Assembly (NCBI GenBank): GCA_902779305.1
Contig: CACZBD010000005.1
Span: forward strand, 1 to 64,000
From: an uncultured Lachnospiraceae bacterium
Lineage (GTDB): Bacteria; Bacillota; Clostridia; Lachnospirales; Lachnospiraceae
DNA: 64,000 bases
Direction: 5' to 3'
This document shows, one piece after another, positions 1-8,668 of this stretch. The translations under genes were made by a program, and so were the position numbers. The notes beneath the pieces are model-generated. The model did no database searches. It saw nothing but the letters and a program-made list of their open reading frames with translations, and had not been told where the DNA came from. Position 1 is the first letter of the stretch. Each line of letters starts with the position of its first letter.

Positions 1-84
1 CGACATATGAACCTTAACAGAAGCCATTGCAACAGTAAACAAGACCTTTTAGGCGAATTTTCAGTTGTCAAAGTACAGGTTTAA
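1..84 (+). CDS. Possible C-terminal tail of a gene that starts left of the window
   Basis: Frame 1 is open from the first base to a TAA at 82-84 and encodes 27 residues ending in EFSVVKVQV. It converges on addA, which is what the 3' end of a neighbouring gene would look like. No family can be named from so short a tail, and an AT-rich chance reading frame is quite possible. The rest of the stretch up to 240 is AT-rich, holds the imperfect direct repeat TTATGTAAA near 160-185, and shows no gene that I can support. Confidence 0.25.
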   Translation, partial: RHMNLNRSHCNSKQDLLGEFSVVKVQV

Positions 85-240
85 TTTTGCATTCTAAGTT
101 CTGTATATTCCAAGGATAAACGATGACGTGTCCCATTTAAAGGACTTATTCTATTCGATGTTTATGTAAACTATTTATGTAAATCTATATAGATTCTGCT
201 ATACGTTTCCTGCAAGATCGGTCGCTTTGCGGTCTTCGTC

Positions 241-3200
241 TTAAATATCGATATGGTAGGTCAGCGCGTCTGCGTCTTCCCCGGTCGTTTCCTTGAAGGC
301 CTTGATATAGGCTTCAAGCTGTGCCTGATACTTCTTATCCAGATCACTTCCGTCGGCATTGGTCTTATAGTCGACGATGTGCCATTTTCCTTCCGACCGG
401 TAGACCACATCCATGACCCCGTTCCAGAGCAGGACCCCGTCTTTTGTGTCCTCCTTATAGCAGAACGGCACCTCGCAGCAGACCTGATCGGCGTTAAGCA
501 AGGTGTTCAGAAGATCCTGCGCAAGTCCGTTTGTCTGTGCATAACCGCCGGCACGCATCTTTTCCGCGACTTTTTTAAGATCCTTTTCAAAATCACCCGC
601 ATACGCTTCCATGGACGGCGTCAGGTATTCGCCAAGGATCTCTTTGACTGCGTTGTCGGTATTCACGTTGTTCTTTGCGGATACGAGCATTTCCATGAGT
701 TTGTGCGTCATGGTCCCGAGGTGCGCAGGGAATCGGTGAGAGATACTGCTCTTCCGGGCGACCGGCGATCCCATATCCACTGTTTCCGAAGCAGGCATTT
801 TCGCATCCTTCCCTCCATCCTGTACAACCACGACCGTCGTTTCCTGTTCTTCTGACAGCTTGGAAGGGACGTGCTGATGGCTGGGCGTCTCAACTGCATA
901 GGTTTCGTTCTCCATGCTGCGCTCATTCAGCACGCAGGTCTTACCAGCCTCTTCGTAAAGAGCGCGTGCATCCGCAGTTTCCTTCTTAACGGGCGTCTTT
1001 GAAGCATTCTCTGCAACAGTCTTAAAAATGTCGGGAAGTCCGTCTTCCATCAGCGGTTTCCAGGCTGTCTTATGATAATCGCTATTTTTACCTGCCTGAA
1101 TGCTGTCGCTGAGGATCAGCACATTTCTGGCACGCGTTGCCGCAACATAGACAAGTCTCAAGCCTTCCGCTGCGCCGGCTTCTTTTTCCAGTTCTTTTTT
1201 CTCCGAAAAACATTTCGTCTCAAAATGGCTTCCCCTGGGATTTCCGTCCTCATCTTTCTTCGGAAGATTGAACACATATCCGTCCGAACCGTCCTCTCCG
1301 TGCTCGATCCGGTAAGAATTACTGTTCATAAACGATGGGGCTGCCGCCAAGATCACAACCGGCGCTTCAAGTCCTTTGACCTTATGCAAATTTGCCATGT
1401 GAACGGCATCTTTTTCATCATTTAAGCTTAAGCATCTCTCCTCTCCGCTTTCCCCGTCAAGGAGTTGTCTGATGTATAAACTGCCGTCTTCGAGTGTAAC
1501 GACAAGACCTGATCTTTCCGCGTTGCGGAGCAGTTCGAGTGTGTAATAAACGACCTCTAAGTTCCTGGCCTCGATCGTTTCATAGACCTTGAGATCGTCC
1601 ATGATCTTTGCAAAAAGTGCTGCAGGCGACAGAGTCCTTGCAATCTCATGAAGCTTCTTCAGTTCCCCGATCTTTGCTGCAACAAGAAGAGCGGTCTGAT
1701 CCGTGTAGGATCCTTCAAGCGCAGAATACAGCGACAGTTTTCCGCCATGCTCCCTGTAGGAAAAGATCTCTTCCCGGGTAAGCCCGATCAGAGAAGATGT
1801 CAGTGCTGCATATAAGTAGAACCCGGCATCTTCCGCTACGGCGGCATAAATCTTAAAGATCTCGTTTAACGCTTCATTTTCGCTGAACGGAACCTGACCT
1901 TCCACCCTGGTCGGAACTCCGATCTCATCGAGCAGGGCAAGGATCGGCCCGAGTTTCTTTTTGCCGTAAGTGATGACCATGATATCGCTGTAACGGATCT
2001 TTCTGGGCTCTTTGTCCCCTTCCGTCCGGATCCTGATGCTGTCGTTGCCGACCAGTCTTTCTATGATCTTTGCGATCTGTTTCGGATCAGTTTCCTCCGG
2101 ATGTTCTTCCTCAAGTTTTCCGGTATAGGCCGTATAGGTATAGATGCCCTGGAATTCATCATCTTTTTCGTCCGGGATCGGGATCTCTTCAAATTTGCTC
2201 TGGTTTACGGTCTCCTGCGGAAGCATCGTCCCGAACACCCGGTTAAAATACGTGCAGAGCCTGCTTGTGGAGCGGAAATTTCTGGATAAGGTCAGGATCG
2301 CGCCCTGATCTTCAAACAGTTTTTTCACCTTCAGGAAGGAAGCAACATCCGCGCCCCGGAAACGGTAAATGGACTGTTTCGGATCTCCGACGATGAATAA
2401 GGACCCGTCTCTTGGCACACAGTCGCTCCACTGTTCCACCGGTGCATCGCTTGCAAGATAGAAAAAGATTTCTGCCTGCAGCGGATCGGTATCCTGGAAT
2501 TCATCGATCAGATAGAACCTGTGCCGCTTGCTGATATGACGGATGAGCTTGCCGCCTTTTCCCGCATCGGCTTTCAACATGTTCCGAAGACCGTAGAGAC
2601 AGTCAAAAAACGTCATATAGCCCTTCTCGCGCATTCCCTTCTCAAGCACGGGAACACAGGCGTCAAGAAACTGCATGCAGGCCGTATATTTCACATTCTG
2701 CATCTTTTCGATCAGATTGCCTTCTTCCCCGATCACGATCCCAAAGGATTTGTCCCTTGCTTTCCCTTCTTCAAACAGACTCCCAAGAGAGGCACCATAG
2801 GTTTGCATGCCGTCCGGAAGCACGCGGATCTTTGCAAGAACGCCCAGATTGTATAAAACATTGGAAAAATCAGCGCTCCATTTTCTTCTGATCGCACGGT
2901 AAATGTCCGCGATCTTCTCTTTTGCCGCTCTTGTGCCGTCATTTGTCACGGAAATGATCTCCGGATGTTCTGCCATGCACTTCACGGCGCGGATCAGTTC
3001 ATCCCTTTGTGTGTGAAAATCTCGGTCAATGTCAACTGTTACGGGATCCCCGTAGTGAAACGTAACATTGCGGTTTTTCATGAGCAGCGTGATGCCCTCG
3101 ACAAACACTTCCTCGGCATTTTGGTGGAAGGAATTGAAAACATCAGCCTGTTGTTGCAGCGCACTCCCGCATAGGCCTTCGCAGATCCTGACATACTGCT

Positions 3201-3672
3201 GCCTGAAGAACATCGCGGCATCCTCATCAGAGATGATCCCTGCATCGGAAGCGATCTGTGCCTCCGACGGATGTTCCGACAGGATCATGTTACAGAAACT
3301 GTCGATCGTCCCCATAAAGCACAGATCGATCTTTTTCAGGGCTTTTGCACATCGTTCCCTGCTTTCTTCATCCGGTTCCTTCAACTGTCCGGCCTGGCCT
3401 TTGTCTTCCCACACATGATCCGGATTGCTCCGCTCGGTCAGAAGTTTCTGGAACCTGTGGTAGAATTCTCCGGCCGCAGCTTTCGTAAATGTGATCGCAC
3501 AGATCTTCTCGATCGGGATCCCGGCTTCCACCATCGCCACCATGCGGGAAACGAGCATCGTCGTCTTGCCGGATCCTGCTCCCGCTTCCACAAAGAAGTT
3601 GGTATTGATCTCTGATACGATCCTCTCTCTTGACAGAGTATCTTTTTCAAGGCTTGTCAGTTCACTCATCAT
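241..3672 (-). CDS. addA: ATP-dependent helicase/nuclease subunit A
   Basis: This is the 3'-5' helicase and nuclease subunit of the AddAB complex, which resects double-strand breaks for RecA in Firmicutes. The 1143-residue protein has a UvrD-type Walker A (AGAGSGKTT, about residues 30-38), a Walker B DEFQDTDP near 390, the GDPKQSIYRFRGAD motif near 430, and a C-terminal PD-(D/E)XK nuclease with GVMD, VDYKT and QLEAY near 1080-1120. Both activities therefore look intact. The first ATG lies six bases after GGAGG inside the end of addB, and the two genes overlap by 11 bases, so translation is probably coupled. The length is slightly below the usual 1200 or so residues. Confidence 0.95.
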   Translation of the reverse strand: MMSELTSLEKDTLSRERIVSEINTNFFVEAGAGSGKTTMLVSRMVAMVEAGIPIEKICAITFTKAAAGEFYHRFQKLLTERSNPDHVWEDKGQAGQLKEPDEESRERCAKALKKIDLCFMGTIDSFCNMILSEHPSEAQIASDAGIISDEDAAMFFRQQYVRICEGLCGSALQQQADVFNSFHQNAEEVFVEGITLLMKNRNVTFHYGDPVTVDIDRDFHTQRDELIRAVKCMAEHPEIISVTNDGTRAAKEKIADIYRAIRRKWSADFSNVLYNLGVLAKIRVLPDGMQTYGASLGSLFEEGKARDKSFGIVIGEEGNLIEKMQNVKYTACMQFLDACVPVLEKGMREKGYMTFFDCLYGLRNMLKADAGKGGKLIRHISKRHRFYLIDEFQDTDPLQAEIFFYLASDAPVEQWSDCVPRDGSLFIVGDPKQSIYRFRGADVASFLKVKKLFEDQGAILTLSRNFRSTSRLCTYFNRVFGTMLPQETVNQSKFEEIPIPDEKDDEFQGIYTYTAYTGKLEEEHPEETDPKQIAKIIERLVGNDSIRIRTEGDKEPRKIRYSDIMVITYGKKKLGPILALLDEIGVPTRVEGQVPFSENEALNEIFKIYAAVAEDAGFYLYAALTSSLIGLTREEIFSYREHGGKLSLYSALEGSYTDQTALLVAAKIGELKKLHEIARTLSPAALFAKIMDDLKVYETIEARNLEVVYYTLELLRNAERSGLVVTLEDGSLYIRQLLDGESGEERCLSLNDEKDAVHMANLHKVKGLEAPVVILAAAPSFMNSNSYRIEHGEDGSDGYVFNLPKKDEDGNPRGSHFETKCFSEKKELEKEAGAAEGLRLVYVAATRARNVLILSDSIQAGKNSDYHKTAWKPLMEDGLPDIFKTVAENASKTPVKKETADARALYEEAGKTCVLNERSMENETYAVETPSHQHVPSKLSEEQETTVVVVQDGGKDAKMPASETVDMGSPVARKSSISHRFPAHLGTMTHKLMEMLVSAKNNVNTDNAVKEILGEYLTPSMEAYAGDFEKDLKKVAEKMRAGGYAQTNGLAQDLLNTLLNADQVCCEVPFCYKEDTKDGVLLWNGVMDVVYRSEGKWHIVDYKTNADGSDLDKKYQAQLEAYIKAFKETTGEDADALTYHIDI

Positions 3673-6313
3673 CGGCGCCCTCCATACAGTTGTTTTTCCC
3701 GCAGATCATGCCGTACTTGCAGTACTCGCAGGGATCCGGATCCCCATCCGCTCTCTTATTTTTATAGGCATTGTCCGGGATCGGAAAATCAGCCGCCGCC
3801 ATGTGATTTTTAAAGTCGGTCAGCATTTCATTCAGTTTGTCCTTGATCTCCGTATCGTATTTGCAGGTCACGGTCTCGTTGAGGCGAAGGTAACGGTATT
3901 CCGCGCCGGCGATCCTGTATCCTTTCTGTTCGAGCAGATACGAATAGAGCACGACCTGCAGGCAGGTGGCGATGTCATTCTCCACATGTGCCTTGTTTCT
4001 TCCGGTCTTAAAGTCGACGACCAGGTAAGAACCATCATCCAGTTTCTCGACGCGGTCCGGAAACCCGTGCAGTTTCACACCGCTTTCGTGCGTGCACGCG
4101 ATGTCTTCTTCTTCCAGGACGACTTCCCTGTGCGGGTCCATCAGGTAAGCATTTTCCATCATTTCGAGGAACTCTTCTTTTTTGCCCTGTGCGTACTTTG
4201 CGACAAGCGGCGGATGCTCCAAAGTGAAATTGTCAAAGACTTCTTCCGCGCGTTTCAGAAAATCTTCCACGCTCATCGTCGAATTGCCGAGTTCCTCCAT
4301 GAGTGTATGAGCCAGCGTCCCGAAGTCGGTAGAAGCGATCACTTCAAACGGCTTCTCTTCCTGCGGTTCCGGGATCCGTAGGAGCTTGCCGAGCAGAAAA
4401 GATCTCGGGCATCCGAAATAGGACGACAGTGCGGAAGGCGAATAGGCTCTGTCCAGATCCGGATGAATCTCCGGCACCGGATCTTTTGCCGTTGAATCTT
4501 GCGACAGGATCTGTTTTCCTTCGTTATAGGCTTCCCCGACTTTTCTCGTTGCAAGGATCTTTGGTTCAAAATAGCCGACCTTGATCACATGATCTTCGAG
4601 TTCCTGTAAGGTCACATTCTTTCCGCTTTCTTCCCGGTACAGTTCAAAAATGAGGGAAGACGCATTATCCCTTTTCAGTTCCGAAACGTTAAGTCCCGCA
4701 TAGGAAACATGGATCGAAGCCCCCAGGGAAGCATAAAGACGCGCAAGCGCCAGCAGCCTGCTCTGTTTCTTTTCGATCCTGCCGGATGAGGTCAGCTGCT
4801 TAGCCCCCTCCCCGAAGAGTTCCAGATCCGTATCCAGCAGCAGATAGTCTTCTCTGGGAGAACCCGGATAATTGGAAGCCGAAAGTCCCGCGATATACAG
4901 ATTGTCCCTGACCGTTGTCAGTGCCCCGTCGATGCCCGTGACATAGAGTTCCCCGGGCTGACTGCCGCCAACGGAAACGGTCAGTTTCAGAACATGCCGG
5001 ATCATATCCTCCGTAGCCTGCGAAATTCCCGACTGCCGCATGACTTTCAGTTCGTCATAGATCGCATTGACGGATGCGTGGTCAAACAGCGAAAGAAGCT
5101 GTTCGGAATTGGTCTTTCTTCCCTCCCGCAGATAGGAATACTTGTAGATGAATTCTTCCGGTTCGAGCGCGAGTTCCTTCGCAAGCACCTTCAGATAGGG
5201 AATGCAGAGCTTCTTGCTGCGGATCTTCCCGGCAGCTTCCTCATCTGCCGGATCGGCCTGTTTCTGCGCTGCATCAACCGCCGCTTCAAAATCTGCGATC
5301 CGTTTTGCATTGATCGCTGCATCATTCGTAAACCGGATCGAACTGACAACATCGGAAAGCACGCCCCAATTAAAGTTCTCATCCGTTTCGGGGTACAGTT
5401 CATACAGTTTCTTTCTGTTGAACGCGTCGCTGCTTAACAGTTCACCGATCGCTGCCGCGCCGAAAAAGCCGGCTGTCATCCAGTAATGATACAGCGTAAG
5501 GAGTTTCGCCGGATTGGAATTTAAAATGGGCACGCCGCAGTCGAGCGTGATGGGCATGTCATAAAGCAGCGCGTAGTCAAAAAACAGCTGCCCGTAGATC
5601 GATGCATTCGTCACCGCCACGGTGCACCGGTCCAGATTTTTGGATTCATAGATCTTCGTCAGGATGGTCTCGACTTCGTTGGGCGCTCCGTAGCAGTTTT
5701 GATAGCTTTCGATCTTCAGCGGTTTCTCTTCCGCCCCAAACTGTTCAAGGAGCGATGACTCACTCCGGCTGCCGCCGGAGAGTTTCTCAAGAAGTAAGCA
5801 CTCCATGGGATTTAACGGATACTCTTTTAAGATGTAAAAATCAGCATCCATGGGCTGACTATCCCGGATCGCTTTCTTCACAAGCGAAACGTAGTCGATG
5901 TACTTTTTGTCCGCAAGGATCTTCATATATTTTTTATATACAGAAAAAAGCGCGGCATTCTTTTCGGGAAAATCGCCCTGCGCCAGGATCCTGTCCAGTT
6001 CCTGTTCTTCATCCTTAGCAGAAACAAGACTGCGCATTTTCCGGACGGCCCCCGCTACGTTCCTGATATCGGAATATGTCGCCGTTTCAAAATATGGCTC
6101 ACCCTGAAGCGCCTGTGCGATGACAGCCGTCTCTTCACTGATGCTTAAGAATGTTTCCGTTACGGAAACGCCCGACCGCATCAGAGCCATCCGCGCAAGT
6201 TCTCCCGCTGTTACGATCCTGAAATTGAAACTGTTCCTGCCCTGCATCGCAAGGCTTTTCATGAGTTCCGCGCCGTTGATCCCCGGCGCAAAGCAGATGC
6301 GCTCCCTGTTCAT
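3662..6313 (-). CDS. addB: ATP-dependent nuclease subunit B, short form
   Basis: This is the partner of AddA. The C-terminal half is clear: a Cys in YFGCPRSF near residue 633, a PD-(D/E)XK nuclease with FPDRVE and VVDFKTG near 750-770, and a Cys cluster (CEYCKYGMIC, then a final Cys) near 860-878. These cysteines match the iron-sulfur staple of AddB-type nucleases. The N terminus (FAPGINGAELMKSL) aligns where B. subtilis AddB has a P-loop but lacks the GKS/T. At 883 residues it is well short of the usual 1100 or more. The ATG follows GGGAGGAGAAAG and overlaps the end of the AraC-type gene by four bases. It could also be called a generic PD-(D/E)XK nuclease, but its place before addA supports AddB. 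Confidence 0.85.
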   Translation of the reverse strand: MNRERICFAPGINGAELMKSLAMQGRNSFNFRIVTAGELARMALMRSGVSVTETFLSISEETAVIAQALQGEPYFETATYSDIRNVAGAVRKMRSLVSAKDEEQELDRILAQGDFPEKNAALFSVYKKYMKILADKKYIDYVSLVKKAIRDSQPMDADFYILKEYPLNPMECLLLEKLSGGSRSESSLLEQFGAEEKPLKIESYQNCYGAPNEVETILTKIYESKNLDRCTVAVTNASIYGQLFFDYALLYDMPITLDCGVPILNSNPAKLLTLYHYWMTAGFFGAAAIGELLSSDAFNRKKLYELYPETDENFNWGVLSDVVSSIRFTNDAAINAKRIADFEAAVDAAQKQADPADEEAAGKIRSKKLCIPYLKVLAKELALEPEEFIYKYSYLREGRKTNSEQLLSLFDHASVNAIYDELKVMRQSGISQATEDMIRHVLKLTVSVGGSQPGELYVTGIDGALTTVRDNLYIAGLSASNYPGSPREDYLLLDTDLELFGEGAKQLTSSGRIEKKQSRLLALARLYASLGASIHVSYAGLNVSELKRDNASSLIFELYREESGKNVTLQELEDHVIKVGYFEPKILATRKVGEAYNEGKQILSQDSTAKDPVPEIHPDLDRAYSPSALSSYFGCPRSFLLGKLLRIPEPQEEKPFEVIASTDFGTLAHTLMEELGNSTMSVEDFLKRAEEVFDNFTLEHPPLVAKYAQGKKEEFLEMMENAYLMDPHREVVLEEEDIACTHESGVKLHGFPDRVEKLDDGSYLVVDFKTGRNKAHVENDIATCLQVVLYSYLLEQKGYRIAGAEYRYLRLNETVTCKYDTEIKDKLNEMLTDFKNHMAAADFPIPDNAYKNKRADGDPDPCEYCKYGMICGKNNCMEGADDE

Positions 6314-7143
6314 CTTTCTCCTCCCGTTACGGTTTCAAAATGTTTCCGGTACTCTCTTTTACGGTATTCCGTCGGCGCGACCCCTTCCCGCGCGGCAAAA
6401 AGTGCTGAGAAATGACTTTCACCGGAATACCCTAAATATTCGGCGATATCCGTACAACTGTATTCCTCATAAGTGAGCAGATGTTTCGCGACCTGATGTT
6501 TCCTGTCCCTGATATAGTCGGAAACGCTGCGGCCCGTCTCTTTGGCAAACAGCGTGGAAAGATAGGCCGTGTTCATCTCCAGATCTTCTGCAATATCTGC
6601 AACCTTGATCCGTTCATGCAGATGGTTTTCGATATAGTTGATGGCAAGCAGCACTTTCGGGGAAAGATCATTTTCCTTCTGCCTGTAGACCTGCATCCTT
6701 TTGGCATAATCCATCATCATTTTCCCGTAGAGTTCTTCCACATCCTCTTCCGTTTTGCACTGATCCGTTTCCCGGATATAGAGGTCGGATAAACCATAGG
6801 ATTCCGACGAAGGCATCCCGCCCTCGATGCAGAATCTGCAGACCATTGTTATATCTGCAACAAACAGAAACTTCCTGCTCTGCAGAGGAGAGGAAGAAAG
6901 GCTCGGCAGGTTGAAACTCTTATGATTTTTGATGATCCTTGCCACCGCTTTGATATCGCCGTCCTTGACCGGCTGTACCGTCGCCATTTCCTGGCTGTAG
7001 GTGGCGTGCTCGAAACTGTCCTCTCGCTGGCGGAACAGGTATTCGTGCAGGGACTGATCCATCTGTTCAAAGAGCTGTTCATGCTGCTTCTTAAGCGCAT
7101 CTTGCTTTTGTTTCAATCCCTGTAGCGTCTGCTCTTTTCCCAT
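6310..7143 (-). CDS. AraC-family transcriptional regulator
   Basis: The 277-residue protein has a C-terminal double helix-turn-helix (about residues 165-265, with VADIAEDLEMNTAYLSTLFAKETG followed by CTDIAEYLGYSGESHFSALF), typical of AraC/XylS regulators. The N-terminal part is helical and coiled-coil-like (KQKQDALKKQHEQLFEQMDQ) with no recognisable sugar-binding cupin, so the ligand is unknown. I chose the ATG at 7143 over the GTG at 7161 because the latter has no ribosome binding site. It overlaps addB by four bases and is the first gene of the addBA operon, which is an unusual place for a regulator of this family. Two CCAA(A)TGAAT direct repeats near 7165 and 7185 could be its own operator; this is inference. 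Confidence 0.85.
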   Translation of the reverse strand: MGKEQTLQGLKQKQDALKKQHEQLFEQMDQSLHEYLFRQREDSFEHATYSQEMATVQPVKDGDIKAVARIIKNHKSFNLPSLSSSPLQSRKFLFVADITMVCRFCIEGGMPSSESYGLSDLYIRETDQCKTEEDVEELYGKMMMDYAKRMQVYRQKENDLSPKVLLAINYIENHLHERIKVADIAEDLEMNTAYLSTLFAKETGRSVSDYIRDRKHQVAKHLLTYEEYSCTDIAEYLGYSGESHFSALFAAREGVAPTEYRKREYRKHFETVTGGER

Positions 7144-7202
7144 TTTTTCGTCTTCTCTCACTTACCAAATGAATTTATAGATTATCCAATGAATCTGTTG
7201 TT

Positions 7203-7231
7203 ATTATACGGAAATTTACGATAAGATGCAA
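7203..7231 (-). promoter_or_regulatory. Promoter of the araC-type/addBA operon
   Basis: On the minus strand TTGCAT (7226-7231) and TATAAT (7203-7208) are separated by exactly 17 bases. The expected start lies near 7196, giving a leader of about 50 bases before the ATG at 7143. Confidence 0.7.
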
Positions 7232-7292
7232 CATGTAAAGAGAAACCGAAACAAACCAAAACAGAAGCAGACAGAAACAGGAGGATATAAAG

Positions 7293-7451
7293 ATGAGATT
7301 TAACGACGTACAGGATACCAGAAAGAAAGAAAACATGAGCACAAAAAGGAACGCTTCTTTAACAGGCTTTGCCGGATTATGGGCACGACTGTTTGACGAA
7401 AACAGGGAACGCCGGATGGCAACCGTAAGCGGCGTGACTTTCACACTGTGA
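7293..7451 (+). CDS. Small ORF, 52 residues, unknown
   Basis: An ATG follows AGGAGGATATAAAG and opens a 52-codon frame ending in TGA, followed 40 bases on by a strong intrinsic terminator. This looks like a complete small transcription unit, divergent from the AraC-type gene. The peptide is polar and basic, with an Arg-rich centre (ARLFDENRERRMATVSG) and no signal peptide or membrane segment. I do not recognise it. It might be a small regulatory protein or a leader peptide of the downstream chemoreceptor-like gene, although the terminator between them argues for a unit of its own. Confidence 0.55.
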   Translation: MRFNDVQDTRKKENMSTKRNASLTGFAGLWARLFDENRERRMATVSGVTFTL

Positions 7452-7488
7452 GCCTCGCATAAGAAGCATTCATAAACATATGACATGA

Positions 7489-7518
7489 GATCCTGCAGAC
7501 AGATGCTGCAGGATTTTT
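7489..7518 (+). terminator. Intrinsic terminator after the 52-codon ORF
   Basis: The arms ATCCTGCAG and CTGCAGGAT form a perfect nine-base-pair stem around a short loop and are followed by TTTTT. The stem is nearly the same as the one at 8542-8566. Confidence 0.85.
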
Positions 7519-7530
7519 CACTTCACGGCG

Positions 7531-7612
7531 CCTCGCATTTACCTCTTACCCGTGATTTTTATACCATTTTCGTCCGGAAAATCTATTCAAACGTGCTGTG
7601 AAGGGGTATAAT
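7531..7612 (+). promoter_or_regulatory. Putative LytTR operator and promoter of the chemoreceptor-like gene
   Basis: The block CGCATTTACCTCTTACCC (about 7534-7551) recurs almost unchanged at 8587-8604 ahead of the lytTR gene. The ACCTCTT element starts at 7541, and a weaker ACC-T element starts 22 bases later at 7563. A TATAAT lies at 7607-7612, which is 66 bases from the first element against 63 in the lytTR copy. The shared geometry suggests one activator, probably the LytTR protein encoded at 8669. Family knowledge: LytTR proteins bind pairs of direct repeats about two helical turns apart. The leader RNA can form a GGGTC/GACCC hairpin at 7633-7647. Confidence 0.55.
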
Positions 7613-7681
7613 ATACAAGATGACAGTTTCGGGGGTCCATAAGACCCTGTGGTCATACGTCTAATAAAAAGGAGTAACGCT

Positions 7682-8494
7682 ATGAACGAAGTTCTTCAGT
7701 CCTTTATCAACACGATCCCCGTAATCAAAGACGCCTTCGGCATGGATATCATGATGAGTATCACCGACGGAAACCAATTTCTGGCATACTGGCCGGGCAA
7801 AAAGATGGTGGCGGATATTCACGTAGGTGATCCGCTTTCCCATGAAGATCCGATGTGGACCTCTTTTACGACCGGTAAAAAGCTCCAGCAGATCTGTCCC
7901 GCCGACGTCTACGGTTTCGCATTCAAAGCCATCACGATCGCGATCAAAGACGGCGCCGAGATCGTCGGAACCATGGGGATTGCCATCAGCATGGAAAATG
8001 AGACCTACACCACGGAGGCGTCCAACCGTTTGCTCGAATCCGCAGAAAAGATCCAGAGTGAGATCGGCGAAGCCAAAAAGTGCAATGATTCTATCAAGGA
8101 AAGCAGTGCGGTGATCAACGATTCCACGGAGCGGATCATCAAGAACGTGACGGATGTGGAAAGTTTCGCAAATTCCATCCAGAAGATCTCCAGCAAGACC
8201 AACATGCTCTCACTCAACGCTTCCATCGAGGCTGCAAGAGTCGGCGAAGCCGGAAAAGGCTTTGGCGTTGTTGCCAACGAGATGAACAAGCTTGCCAACG
8301 ATATCAAGGATGCATCCGGAAAGATCCTTGAGATCATCGAACAGTTCGGCGGAGATATCAACCTGATGAAGGAAAATCTGGATGTGCAGGTTACGTCACA
8401 GGCTACACAGCTTGAACTGACCGAATCCCTCTACAAAGAGATCGAGGAGATGCAGGGAACGGTAAAACAGGTGATCGAGAAGATCAACTCGTAA
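7682..8494 (+). CDS. Soluble methyl-accepting chemotaxis-type signalling protein
   Basis: The 270-residue protein has no signal peptide or membrane segment. Residues 1-115 form a small alpha/beta sensor-like domain. The C-terminal half is a coiled-coil signalling hairpin with the conserved tip and flank [20 protein letters not shown] at about residues 174-193, which is the CheA/CheW contact region of chemoreceptors. No che or flagellar genes are present in the window. The ATG follows AAAGGAGTAACGCT; a start upstream at 7649 has no such site. The gene is alone between two terminators, under an operator-like block shared with the lytTR gene. It may feed a chemotaxis array encoded elsewhere or act as a stand-alone sensor. 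Confidence 0.85.
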   Translation: MNEVLQSFINTIPVIKDAFGMDIMMSITDGNQFLAYWPGKKMVADIHVGDPLSHEDPMWTSFTTGKKLQQICPADVYGFAFKAITIAIKDGAEIVGTMGIAISMENETYTTEASNRLLESAEKIQSEIGEAKKCNDSIKESSAVINDSTERIIKNVTDVESFANSIQKISSKTNMLSLNASIEAARVGEAGKGFGVVANEMNKLANDIKDASGKILEIIEQFGGDINLMKENLDVQVTSQATQLELTESLYKEIEEMQGTVKQVIEKINS

Positions 8495-8541
8495 CCTCTT
8501 TGTGTCTGGTTAATGTTTGGCTCAAAAATCATGTATTCAGG

Positions 8542-8571
8542 ATCCTGCAGGACCATCCTGCAGGATTTTTT
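8542..8571 (+). terminator. Intrinsic terminator after the chemoreceptor-like gene
   Basis: ATCCTGCAGGA and TCCTGCAGGAT form a perfect 11-base-pair stem with a CCA loop, followed by a run of T to 8572. Confidence 0.9.
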
Positions 8572-8585
8572 TACCTCACGCTGCC

Positions 8586-8662
8586 ACGCATTTACCTCTT
8601 ACCCGTGATTTTCATACCTCTTGGGTAAAACCCCTTTTTTTGCGGTTTTTTTGTTGTATAAT
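8586..8662 (+). promoter_or_regulatory. Putative autoregulatory LytTR operator and leaderless promoter
   Basis: Two ACCTCTT direct repeats start at 8594 and 8616, 22 bases apart, the spacing expected for a LytTR dimer site. The -10 box TATAAT lies at 8657-8662, six bases before the ATG at 8669. No good -35 box is visible, as is common for activator-dependent promoters. The repeats would sit at about -75 to -45 from the predicted start. The block is shared with 7531-7565. Confidence 0.6.
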
Positions 8663-8668
8663 ACAGCC

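Noticed and set aside
1..240. AT-rich left edge considered as a mobile-element remnant or attachment site
   Set aside because: Only an imperfect TTATGTAAA direct repeat and a short open tail are seen; no inverted repeats, integrase or target duplication can be shown.
3491..4381. Open frame of 296 codons on the plus strand
   Set aside because: It lies antisense to addA and addB, both of which have intact motifs over the whole range, and it shows no recognisable domain.
7620..7664. 14-codon ORF beginning seven bases after the -10 box of the chemoreceptor-like gene
   Set aside because: It could be a leaderless upstream ORF, but it is very short, has no codon bias or hungry codons, and no conservation can be checked.
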